Source: Tritrichomonas musculus
Lineage: Eukaryota > Parabasalia > Tritrichomonadida > Tritrichomonadidae
NCBI GenBank assembly: GCA_039105265.1
Contig: JAPFFF010000020.1
Coordinates: 2,373,001-2,437,000 of the forward strand
Direction: 5' to 3'
Length of the DNA: 64,000 nucleotides
Translations under genes and position numbers: made by a program
Notes under the pieces: generated by a model
Database searches by the model: none
The model's input: only the letters and a program-made list of their open reading frames with translations
What the model was told of the DNA's origin: nothing
Part shown: one piece after another, positions 30,397 to 42,300 of the stretch
Position numbering within the stretch: the stretch's first letter is position 1
Layout: every line of letters starts with the position of its first letter

Positions 30397-31854
30397 GTTG
30401 GTGGACATAATTCTGTTTTGGAGACATAATTATGTTTTCACATCATTTCTATATATTCAAATTGGACTTTTAAAAAAACAATTGTAGAACAATTAATATC
30501 ATATTGGATACATTCTATTCCCCGATTTTCATTCACTTTTATCAAACTAAATTTGATCATAAATATGATATCGAATTTTAAATTTCTGAATATTTTTTTA
30601 TTATTTGAAAAAAATTATAATTTACTTTTCATCTATAATTAAAATGTATCATTATTATTTATTGAAATAAAATAGATAATTAGAAAAAATGGTTTCATTT
30701 TCATTTCACTAATCAAAAAACTCATTTCATATCACATTTCATTCTTTTACCTTAAAAAAAAGGTTGTTTTAATTTGCTCTAACATAGTTATTATTTTAGA
30801 ATATAATGTATATATTATAATTTAGAAAAAAATTTATTGAAATAATAATTATATAAAAAGAAAAAGTGTTTTCAAAATATGACAAAAATCATTCATACAA
30901 AATTACTAATTTTGAAAAATGAGTTTATTTTATTTCAAATTAGATGCAGTATTAATCATCTATATGATGCATATAATATATTAAATATAATAATATGGTT
31001 GAAAAAGAATCAATCTTGGAAAATTTTCATTTTTCTTTTTTTCATTCAAAATCATTCATAAATCACTCATGCATAATTGATATGATTTCAGAATTACATT
31101 ATTTGATAATACATACAATGAAATATATTATTAATCCTCTAAAAATCATTATTGTCCATCAAGATTTCAGGTTTTTCTAAGAAATATACAAATTTCACTT
31201 TTTTATTTTTTCTATTATAATAGCATTAAAAATAGCAATTAATCAATAAATATTAGGTAAGTATAGAAGAACTATTAAAATAATGAAAATAATTTCTCAA
31301 TGTCTAAAATTGAAAGTCTTTTTAAGTTATTTCAGAAGTTACTCTTTTTCATTAAGGTAATAGATCTTGAGTAGAACCGCCAATTTTATTCTTTCAATAT
31401 CATTATACTATATGCATTATATCAAATATTTAAATAAAAATTTAAAAGTTTTTATTTTTTATTGGAAAAAAACAAAAAAGTGATATGATTTTTAACTTTA
31501 TTTTGTGCATCCAAATTTTCTTATATGAAAGTTTTTAGATATCAATTATCTGACAAAATTATATCATTACTGATTATGAATTAATGATATTATTATTAAA
31601 TCCCAAGTTTCAATTATTGAGAATAAAATAAGCATTTTGACTTTTTTTACATTAATGGCAAAATTTCATATAAATCACAAATATAATAGCTCATTTAATT
31701 AAATATTGATGTACATAAAATACATTAATAAAGTATATAATATTATCAAATTATCTTTAAAAAGTATTGAGAAAAATGTGTTTTATTTTTGAGTACAATT
31801 CAAAAAGTTGAGCAAACATGATTATGTCCCAAAAACATAATTATGTCCACCAAC
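30397..31854. mobile_element. 1458-bp TIR element flanked by TA
   Basis: The left end GTTGGTGGACATAATTCTG and the right end (reverse complement GTTGGTGGACATAATTATG) form TIRs of about 38 bp, each with a second GACATAATTATG block. TA flanks both sides (30395-30396, 31855-31856). Length and target site suit Tc1/mariner, but no DDE transposase frame survives; the longest interior ORFs (about 60 codons near 30879-31180) show no motif. Probably a decayed or non-autonomous copy. Confidence 0.75.
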
Positions 31855-32014
31855 TATATATTTGATATTCATATGTAATCTTTAGATTTTTTAAAAATTA
31901 AGATATTTATTTTTGTGAATTAACATTATTTGTGATGTAGTCATTAAATAATTATTTTATTTTATTGATGAATTAAAATGATCATGTTGTTTTAATATAA
32001 TTGACATAAAATTT

Positions 32015-33566
32015 TTTTTAAATAAACGGTCGTTTTTGAAACACCTTTTATTTGATACATATGAAAATAAATAAAAGATTTATAACATTGTAATAACACA
32101 TAATATCACAAAATATTGTATAATGCTAGATATTTTAATGAAACAGTTAAATAATATTAAATTTAGAAATAAGATTCTATGAACTCATAACAAGGAGTAT
32201 GAATGAATAAGAATAAGTAATAATATAATATATTGTATCATTTAATATTGTCATTTATTAGTTAATGCAACGACAAGATGAAAAAATAATGAATTTAGAA
32301 ATAAAATTTTATGAATTTACAACAAAGAGCATAAATGCCATTACGGAATAGGATAATTTTAATTTATTAATCGAGTTATCTTTATGTTTTATATATTAAT
32401 AAATATATTTTTCTTAAAAAGTAATAATTAAAGTAAAAAAACAGTGAAATACAATTTTGGCACGTTTAATTTTTTTAAATTTTTTTTACAAAATCGAGTT
32501 TTTTGTGTGAAAAAAAGGAATTGATGAAATGATTTATATATAATTAATATATATGTTACATGATATATGTATTCATTATGTTTTTATTTCAGTTTTACTT
32601 TGAAATTTTTTATTATTAATGAAAATTCGCAAATTTTTAAGACACTGTATATAACATTTATAATAAAAAATATAAGTAAAAAACGATATACTATAAAGTT
32701 TAGGGCAGCAAAGTTCTTTAATTTAACGCAAATGCTCACTAATGTGATTTTATATAATATGTGATCATTTTATAAATCTATTAATTTTGATACATACATG
32801 AGAATAGTTATGTAAAAATCGATTATCTATAATGTTCCTTCATTAAAAGCTTTTTTTTTTAATGACATCGGTAAATATTAAATTTAATATGTCTGACAAT
32901 GAGGAATTTCCCCATGAAATTTATGTAATTATTATTACTATCAATTACTGATTATCATATATTTTTTTCAGATTTTTTCAGCATACCTTTGCTAAAAACA
33001 AGCATAATTTTTTGATATATTTTTCAAAAAAGTGGAAAAAAATGATACAAAAAATTTTTTTTTATTAAAAAAATGATCAAAAAAATTTTTTTCTCAAAAA
33101 ATTGATTTTTTTTAAAAAAAAAGTTGAAAAAGTGAAGATGTCCCAAAAATGTGAAATTTGGATATTTTATATTTTGCTATTGGATAGAGATAAATTCATT
33201 AAATAAAAATATGAATATAATATGCATATACATTTTCTCTTTTGCTCATAATGTTTTATTTAGTAAATAAACTTAATGATTGGAGAAAAATTACATTATA
33301 TTTGTCTCGATACGAAAAGCCATTTTTTGGAAAAAACTAATACAATCAAAAAAAATTACTGATGAATATAAAATTTAAACATGCCATTGCATTATTCACA
33401 TTATAAATATTGATTCTAATCTAGTTAAAAAGATAAAAATTGTATATAAACATATGAAAAAAAATTTTTTTTTTTTTGTATACATGAAAAAATCATTGAA
33501 AATCAAAATTTCAAAAGTTGAATAATCAAAAAAACTTCTGACATCATTGAAATCATTTTCAACCAA
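32015..33566. repeat. right arm of the 1552-bp inverted repeat
   Basis: Reverse complement of 27291-28842. The arm ends at CAACCAA (33566), 74 bp before the next ORF. No target duplication is seen outside the two arms (TATTATT on the left, GTCAGCA on the right), so simple insertion of one transposon with long TIRs is not shown. Confidence 0.9.
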
Positions 33567-33639
33567 GTCAGCATTTAATCATTAAAATTTAATATATCAT
33601 GCATTAGATAATATATTACATATTTATAAAATTGGCTGG

Positions 33640-34029
33640 ATGGCGATTTCTCATTCATTGAATATTTTCACTAGAATAGCTAATGTTAGAGTTTCGTTAA
33701 AGGAAGATAAAATAAAGGATAATCCGTTAGAAATTGCACATTTGAATGATTTCAATATTAATTGGGAAACAAGTCCAGATACAACCGATTTATCCTTTGA
33801 AATATTTGATCCAATTTTTGATCAATTATTAACATCAACTGATTCGCATGAAATCAACAAATTATTAAACGAAGTTGTTGATAAAATATCAGCTTTAATT
33901 GCATCCATTTACATTTATAGTGAAGGTTCTAAACAAGAAGATATAAACGAAGTTTTGTTGGATCCAATTCATTATCAACCTGAAATTTACAGAAAATCAT
34001 TTCCTCTTCGTGATAAGTTTATTAAATGA
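33640..34029 (+). CDS. unrecognised 129-aa protein, possibly truncated
   Basis: ATG 33640 (MAISHSLNIFTRIANV) to stop 34029. The composition (acidic, helical, few homopolymers) differs clearly from the flanking AT-rich DNA, so it is or was a gene. The C-terminal half has a helical pattern (E-I-N-K-L-L-N-E-V-V-D-K-I). It sits between the inverted-repeat edge and the end of the ankyrin gene. No family recognised. Confidence 0.5.
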   Translation: MAISHSLNIFTRIANVRVSLKEDKIKDNPLEIAHLNDFNINWETSPDTTDLSFEIFDPIFDQLLTSTDSHEINKLLNEVVDKISALIASIYIYSEGSKQEDINEVLLDPIHYQPEIYRKSFPLRDKFIK

Positions 34030-34139
34030 ATGCTTCGAATTCTGAAAGATTTCCATGAAAATGATTTAATTGTTATTCATGTAATTAGCATTTGCCATTC
34101 ATTTTTTAGTTCATATGCAAGCATAACCACGCCAAATTA

Positions 34140-36052
34140 TTAAACTTGAAGCGGACTTTTAGATAGAAGGTCAACAATTTCTTGATAATTTTTTTCTCTT
34201 GCACAGTCAATGGCAGCTTTGTGAACATTTTATTTCAAAATTCCATAAATCATTCAATTTTTCAATATCATGAAAAAAGTTAGATTTGAATTTTACGAAT
34301 GTTTTTGATTTAAAATGTCTTGAATGTTGATATCAATGCCTTCTTGCCTTATTAATAGTTCAACAATTTCTTTATGACCATATCTTGCAGCAAGAATCAA
34401 CGCCGTCCAATTAAATGTTCGAGTTAAATTCCATAAATCATTCAATTTTTCAACAAAATGAAAAAATTTAGATTTGAATTTCATGAATGTTTTTGATTTA
34501 AAATGGTTTGAATGTTGATATCAATGCTTTCTTGGCTTATTAATAGTTCAACAATTGCTTTATGGCCTTCTCTTGCAGCAAGAATCAACGCCGTTTTATT
34601 AAATGTTCGAGTTAAATTCCATAAATCATTCAATTTTTCAATATCATGAAAAAAGTTAGATTTGAATTTTATGAATGTTTTTGATTTAAAATGCCTTGAA
34701 TGTTGATATCAATGCCTTCTTGCCTTATTAATAGTTCAACAATTTCTTTATGGCCACCTATTGCAGCATAAATCAACGCCGTTATATTAAAAGTTCGAGT
34801 TAAATTCCATAAATCATTCAATTTTTCAATATCATGAAAAAATTTAGATTTGAATTTTATGAATGTTTTTGATTTAAAATGTCATAAAAATGATTGATAT
34901 TATAATTGTTGAATTTATGTCAATAGTTAATTCTTTTAAATAATGTTTCACAAGTGTGTAATAATCAAATTTACATAAATAAAAAAACATGTTTTTGTAT
35001 TTCATGTTTGTTGGGAAAAAACAATAATTGTAAGATTCAACTGTATATCGATAAAGATTGTCATCATAGTTGTCTTCAATGTTATTTTGTAGATCTTCTT
35101 CGTTCATTAAATTATCTATGATGTAGTTCGATATTTCGTTGTGATGGCATTTAATCGATTCTTCAAGAATTCTTTCGTAACCATTTGTTGGTGGTGAAAC
35201 ATGATTGTCTTCAAGATATCTGATCAGTTCTGCATTACAACTGTGAATAGCATAAATCCACATCGATGATGTCAGTTCAACTCCTTTCTTTTCCATGTAT
35301 TTGATGATGTCATTCGAACCGTAAAACGATGCATATTCAATCAGACTGATTTTGCCTTTTTCTGTCAAAAGTTGATTAGTTTCAAAAATTGACTTTTTGA
35401 TTTTAATTTCAAGTGACAAATTTCTTTGTTCTGTAAATCTGATAAATTCTTTGATTTCATTATTTCGAATCAGTTCACACAGAGAATCATCATTTGCTCC
35501 TTCTCGTCGTTTTTCATAAAAATTTTCTTCAACTTCCTTGTTTATTCGTTCAATGAATTTATCATCTTTTAATGATTCATTCTTGCTGCCATATTTTTCA
35601 ATGTTTTCTTCTGTGAGAAACGGTTTGATTTCTGGTTGAAAATATTCACAATAGTTTCTCCTGATATAAAAGTCATTCGTAATTATTGAAAAAATGTATT
35701 CATCAATTATCATCATTTTTTCTTCAAGAAGAAATAGAAGGATTCGCTTGTTATCTTTGAAAATATTGAATATTTCTGAATTTGAAAAATATTTTTGGAG
35801 ATCTTGTTTGAATTGTCTCAAAACTCGCTCAACTTTAGAAGTAAAATTACGATCACGATGATGATTGTTCACAATGCTCATTATTAATTGTAATAATGCT
35901 TTGAATTCATCTTTTTCATTAATTATTTGTTGAGTCGAGACAAGATTAATGAAATTGTCATATTTGTCTTCTCCATCTGATTCTTCTTCAAGGAATTCCA
36001 GAAGGGAACTTTGAATACTTTTCATTTTGTGAACAAATGTTTCAGAACTCAT
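34140..36052 (-). pseudogene. DUF3447-type ankyrin protein with interrupted ankyrin array
   Basis: ATG at 36052 (MSSETFVHKMKS), after in-frame non-ATG codons. The first ~390 residues are the trichomonad DUF3447/ankyrin N-terminal region: helical repeats, then I-E-Y-A-S-F-Y-G-S-N-D-I-I-K-Y-M and I-H-S-C-N-A-E-L-I-R-Y-L. The open frame stops at about 34874 inside the first spacer. Downstream are four copies of the 188-bp unit also seen in the kinase gene (landmarks 34272, 34460, 34648, 34836), then a final unit H-K-A-A-I-D-C-A-R-E ending in a stop at 34140. Start and end are both intact, so the spacer question here is the same as in the kinase gene. Confidence 0.65.
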
Positions 36053-36161
36053 TTCTACAAAATGAAAATTTTTCAAAATTAATGAAATGTGATATGAATT
36101 ATTACATATAATTTCTACTAATAGTAAAATTTTTAATAATCAATGCTTTCAATCATTAGCG

Positions 36162-36243
36162 CCGCTCTTAGATCAGTGGTAGAGCGTCTGACTGTAGAAA
36201 TGTGGTCATCAGAATGTCGCCGGTTCGATTCCAGCAGCGCGGA
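36162..36243 (+). tRNA. tRNA-Tyr (GTA) with a 10-nt intron
   Basis: Cloverleaf: acceptor CCGCTCT/AGCGCGG, D arm GATC-AGTGGTA-GAGC, anticodon stem TCTGA/TCAGA, anticodon GTA in CTGTAGA with a 10-nt intron (AAATGTGGTC) after position 37, T arm GCCGG-TTCGATT-CCAGC, discriminator A. Eukaryotic tRNA-Tyr genes commonly carry an intron at this place. There is one mismatch each in the acceptor, D and T stems, so the copy may be weakened. The next bases are C and a run of nine T, a Pol III terminator, which here belong to the retrotransposon 5' end. Confidence 0.8.
36228..36242 (+). repeat. target site duplication, copy 1 (inside tRNA)
   Basis: ATTCCAGCAGCGCGG: second half of the T loop, T stem and acceptor 3' strand of the tRNA. 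Identical at 42874-42888 and 43009-43023. Confidence 0.9.
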
Positions 36244-36366
36244 CTTTTTTTTTCGTCAAATTCAAAGAATCACACTAGCCAACTTTTTACACAAGATTCG
36301 AAATCTACGCATGTTCCTCAATCGATTGGTGGCCTTGGTTCTATAAATCAATCTAATAATATATCC

Positions 36367-39300
36367 ATGGTCGACCAATCGTCGCGTTTTATCGAAGGTG
36401 GTTTCATGTCTTTTGAACCTACTGCTGAAGCAGTTTCGCATGATCCATCCGCTTTTCCTTCATGCGCTAACGAATTTTCAATTGGACCCAATATCAATTC
36501 TCCTCATTACTGTCCGGCGCCAACGGTGGCACTCCGACCTCCCATCTCGCAAGAAAACCCGACCCATAACTGTTCAACTACACCAATTATTGAGTTTCCG
36601 GAATCTGATCCCATTGACCCGAATTCTTTTGTTCATTCACCGCCCGAAGCCTATTTTTGCAACAATGAGAACATTTCCAATGTTAATGTCAATTTTGAAC
36701 TAAACGAAGCTAATCTAAATACCATGGCCAATGTCGTTCACCACGATGTGGACGTCAACGAGCAAGTTGTCAATTCTATTGCAAACGTAGTTCATCATAA
36801 TGTTCTTGTTAACCACGGGATCCTTAATTCAGCGGCAAGAGTCGACAATCATATTGTCGATGTTCAACAGCAGGTTCTTCAAACTCAAGCGATCGTCAAT
36901 CATCATAACATTGAAGTTAAGGAGAATACACTAAACTCAGTTGCCAACGTCGAAAGCAACCTTATAGAAGTTAAATCAAATACCATCAAATCAATAGCAA
37001 ATGTCGATAACCATGAATTAGAAGTCAAGACGAATACAATTAAAACAATTACGGAAGTCGACAACCACAAACTCGACATACGCAATAACACAATTGAATC
37101 GATCGCCAATGTTGATAATCACGAAATTAAAGTCAACAAAAACGATATCATTTCAGCAGTCAATGTCGATAATCACAAAGTTCTAGTCAAAAAACACGAT
37201 TACTCATCAATTGCCGATGTTGAATGTCACTTTCTCGACATTCAGAAAAATAACATCAAATCAATCGCCAACATAGACAATCATTACATCGATATACATA
37301 AAAACGACAATAGATCTATTGCCAATGTAGACAATCACTACGTTGACGTCATATCGAATGATCAAAGATCGATTGCCAGAGTTGACAATCATCTTGTCGA
37401 CGTTCAAGAAAGAACGCACAATTCTACAGCTTTAGTCCAACATCACGAGGTTAACGTCCTTAACGAGCTTTGTAGCTCAACAGCCCTTGTTCAAAGCAAT
37501 CAAATTAATGTTAACGAAATGACACTTACAAACACAGCCAATATTTATAGCAATAATATCAAAGTGAATCATCAGATCATTCCTTCAACAGCAGAAGTCC
37601 AGAACCATAAAGTTAATATTGTTGAGAAAACACTCCAATCTACAATCGCTGTCCCGAAATTTGTTGTCAATGTCACTGAAAAAGAAGTTCCAATTAATAT
37701 TTCTACTGAAAATATTGCCAATCAGCTCCTCTGCAGTATCCTGCAAGCCACTAATCAGATCACAAATAAGAATCTCACTCCTGTTTCAAACGATAAATCC
37801 TCTATCGGCATCCAGTCGATTCTGGATAATGAAGAGTGCCACGAAATTATCGCTGCCAGCCGTCCGCATGGTAGACCGTCCAAAAAGTCAATTCCTTATT
37901 CTTCTATGAATGCTACAAAGCCTTACTCTTCTCGATGTAGCATTATTGACGATGGAGAAAACCAGCGGCCCGCACAGGCTGTCACTGACGTTTCAGATAT
38001 AGACGAAGGAGAGAGAAGTGAAGTTGCGAGCACGACAACGGAATCTTCTAACTCTAGTCAGAGTGTTCCTAACTCTAACCGAAATATAAATGACAACCAA
38101 CTAAGAGGCCATAACAATAGAGACAATGATCGTAGAGACAACAGTCCTTCAGATGCTTCATCAGGCGCTGAAGAAGATGAAGGGAATCTCACGCCTGAAT
38201 CTCTTGAAAGAGATTTAAGAGAAGTTTCGTCATATGAAGATTTAAAACGAGTGAGAAGGAAATGGAACCATAAACTAGTAGATGCATCATTGTGGGGATC
38301 CAATGTTGATGTCGTGGAGAACCCAGTGATGTGGAATGTTGTTATATCAAGTGAATGGCCAGGTGTTGGACGCTTTATCTGTCCTCATTGTCTAACGCAC
38401 GCAGATGACGTACATGCAAACATTCGTAACCACCTCGAACGTGAACACGGAACTGTCCCCATTGATACACTACACAATGCCACCATTGCAAAGATCATCG
38501 GTCGTTCGCATCTTTGGAAACTTTGTAGAGAAGATAACGAAGATGTTATTATTGAATCAGTCTACACTTGTACCGAAGTAGGTTGCAACTACTTCACAAA
38601 TGTCAGAAAGAATTATCTGTCGCACATTCGTTCACATGCCCAATTGAAAGATCTTGTTCAAAAGTTTGGAGCCTTCTGGGGCCCAATCATTGACAGAGCC
38701 AAAACTGGCAAAATGCTGAAGGCAGCTGACATCTTTAGAGAACGCATGGGATTCGGTTGTCCATTTTGTGACGACTACATTGCATGCTCAGAAAACAATT
38801 TTTCAGCTCACATCTCACAGAAGCACAGTAATGTTCGTATTGAAGGAGTGGAGAGACCAACACCCACTCGAATCAGACTTATTCCTATGATTACTCACGA
38901 ATCAAACGACATTGATGAAATAGCACCAGGACTTGACTTCGTTAGATTATCACGCCGCAGAGAACCTCGAGTTAATAGAAGAGCCAACGATAACAATCAA
39001 CAGCAACATGAAAATGAACCAAGTACAGAAAACACCCAGATCCCACAGATAACTCGTAGCATTGACCACAACACTCAAGATGAAAGGTTGAACTCGTCTG
39101 TCTCATCATCACAACCAACACAGCAATCTCAAACACAGATCATAAATGAACATAGGCAAGAAGATCCAGCTGATGTATTAGGTCTTAATTTTGACAATAA
39201 CACTTCCCACAACAGTGTTAACATTATTAATGCTAACCTGCCGAGTGATTCAGATGACGACGACGGAACACATTCATTACGAAGTGAATCCATAATGGAT

Positions 39301-42300
39301 ACACTCACGCCTGACGAGATGGCCGTAGAAGAAGTTGAAGAAGAAATACATTATGACAAGGAAGAACTATTAAGGAAAGCAGTTAAATGGTTAAGAAAAT
39401 GCGAAGAAGAAGAAGAAAATGGAGTTTCTCTCCCACGTTTGAAAGCAAGACAGCGGAAGCGTGTTATTGTTCCAATCCGTAATCTGTTCGAAACGAAAAT
39501 AACTGAACTTATTAAATTTATTAAGTTTCGTGACATGGATGACGACGACTGGACTATTACAGAAGGAATTCTAGCAAGGATTTCACTCTTGATCCGTAAG
39601 TGTATCCGCACTTCATTGAAAATCCCTATCAATAATACAAAGAAGAAGAAAGTTAGAAATAGGGACCTTGAGTATAACCGCTCCACTCTAACGGTTAAAA
39701 GAATCTTCCAATTAACCGAGTTAAGTGATCTGTTAGAGAAGTTGAGTGAAATATCAGATACACGAGAAACAGCAGCCAACAGAAACTCTATTGCTAATAT
39801 TGAAAGGAGGATTGTCGATTGCATTCAACAAACTGATGCTGGAGTCGTCAATGAACTTTTCGGAGGAAGATCTATTGAAAACGTGAGACGTTTCTTAAAT
39901 GATTCAGAAGAACATCGTGACAGCAAACTTAAATGGCTCCATGGATGTATTATCAAAGAAGAAAGGAACTATGAAGTGCTTCGTGGACATCGTCATGAAA
40001 AAACAATCCAAGAATTTTATCGTGAAGATGCACGTAGATGCGCTGAATGGTTTATATATGGAACAGTGTCACCTGAATGTAAAGTGCCTCTAGAAAACTT
40101 CGTAAACCATTTTCGAAATGAATGGAGAAGGAGTGGAGATTACAACCAAGATTCTCCTTTGTTAAACCTAGATCCATCTATAGATGAGGAAACACAACAT
40201 TGGATGCTAAAGAAATTATCGGATCAGGATTCTATCGGTAAAGTCATTCGTTCTAAAGCAAATATGTCCGCAGCAGGACCTGATGCAATTTCAAATGTCG
40301 TGTGGAAGTCCAACGTTAATGTCACATGCAAACTTGTTTCACGCCTGATGAAAGCGATGTTGGCTTCAGGCAAGTCACCATCAGCGTGGAAACGCTCCAG
40401 AACTATCATGCTTTATAAGAAAGGTGATAGTGATAATGTGAAATCGTGGCGACCAATCTCTCTTACGCCAACGCTGTATAGAATTGTAATGGGACACGTT
40501 GCAAACGTTGTTCAAGATGCGAACAAACGCAATCCTATTTTCAGCTGCGCTCAGAAAGGTTTCGTGGCGAATGTCAATGGATGCTCTGAACACATTGGAG
40601 TTCTGAATGAGCTCTTCTCACATGCGACTCGGAATAAGAAAGACATTAATGTTGTCACACTGGATTTCGCCAATGCATTTGGTTCCGTTGATCACCGACA
40701 GATTGTTAATAGCCTTGTTTCTCTTGGATTCCCTAAACCTTTTTGCCGATGGATCAAAGACCTTTACAACGAGAACGTCACAACAATCTCTGTCAATGGA
40801 GAGAACAGTCAGATGATTCCAATGGAGCGTGGCGTTCGGCAAGGATGTCCTTTTTCCCCAATATTATTCAATCTATGTCTGGAACCTCTGCTGCGTGAGT
40901 TACTTTCAAACCACAAAGCCGACGGTTATAGAATAGACGATCTTTCCTTTAATGTTCAAGCTTTCGCCGACGATGTGGTCCTGATATCGCACAACACTGA
41001 ACAAATGCGCAGTATGCTCAGAACAGTCCAGTCGTTCTGCTCAGTAACAGGAATGAAACTCACAGGTTCTAAATGCAAATGGTTAAGTTATATAATGAAA
41101 GATGGCCGAAGAGTTTCATCTTCAGACACACTAGAAATCAACGAAGACGAAATTAAATCTATCAACATTTCGGATTGCATAAAATATCTTGGTGCTCCTA
41201 TTGCTACAAACCGTACTTCTAAAATGAAATTCTCTGAGAATCTTCTAATTAAAGTTAGACATCAAATAAATCAACTATTATTAAGTCCTCTGACTTTATC
41301 TCAAAGCCTTGATGCAATCAGAAGACTTATCATTCCTCAACTGGACTTCGTTTTTATGAATGGAGTTTTATCTCTTAGCTTTGTTAAAAAATTGGACGAG
41401 AATATCAGAGGTCTCATTCAGAAGAAAATCAAGTGTCCAGGTTTGCCTATCGAGGTCGTTCATTCAGATTGGAAAAACGGTGGTATGAACATACCACGTC
41501 TTGAGCACCGTCTCGAGCTTCTTCAAATCCGTTCATTCCTCGGTCTTGTGACGAGTAAAGACGAGAGAATTAGAAACCTTATCAAACACAACATCATAGA
41601 TGAAGCACACAAACGTCACTTTTTACGAAGCGACGATAACTCATTTATTGGATTCAACAAAACATCTTTAGGATCTACAAATGCACTGAAAACGAACACA
41701 ACGTTTACTAGAGCTTTACAAGCTGCAGATAAACTCAACATCTCCATTAAAGTAGAAGATGAAGGACAGAACGATCCAGAGTCTCTTGACTGGATCAGTG
41801 ACTCACCATTGACAATCTTCAAACTAACAACTGCTGTTGACAATGATGGTAAAATCATAAATGCAAAAAGTTTTCTACCGACGATGAACTTGCTTCTGGA
41901 CGAACAATATAGTTCGGATCTATCGTCTAAAGAATTCCGATGCCACTCATTCGACTCTCTGAAAAACTCGAAACTTTCTAACTTTTTCATTGGCAACTGC
42001 AATGCACCAACATCTGACTGCTTGGTAAAATTTGCATTCCAGGCGAGAACAAACTCGCTTCTCACAGAAGAAGTGGAACATAAGAGAAACTTGAATCCAA
42101 GTGACAAATGTAGAGCATGTGGTGATCGTTTTACGGGATCACTAATGCATAGACTAAACAAATGTAACGCCTCAATGGTCCGAATCACAGCTAGACACAA
42201 TGCAATTGCGCGCGTTATTAGTGATGGTTTGAAAGATATGTTAGGTTTCAATTGTCCCCCACTCAATGAAAATTCAACTGTCTTCATCCGTGACGAGGAA

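Noticed and set aside
30879-31180. Transposase of the central TIR element
   Set aside because: Two overlapping ~60-codon ORFs show no DDE or HTH motif.
27291-33566. One transposon with 1.55-kb TIRs
   Set aside because: No target duplication outside the arms and no transposase inside; left as an unexplained inverted repeat.
36143-36346. ORF across the tRNA in another frame
   Set aside because: Shadow of the tRNA and retrotransposon leader.
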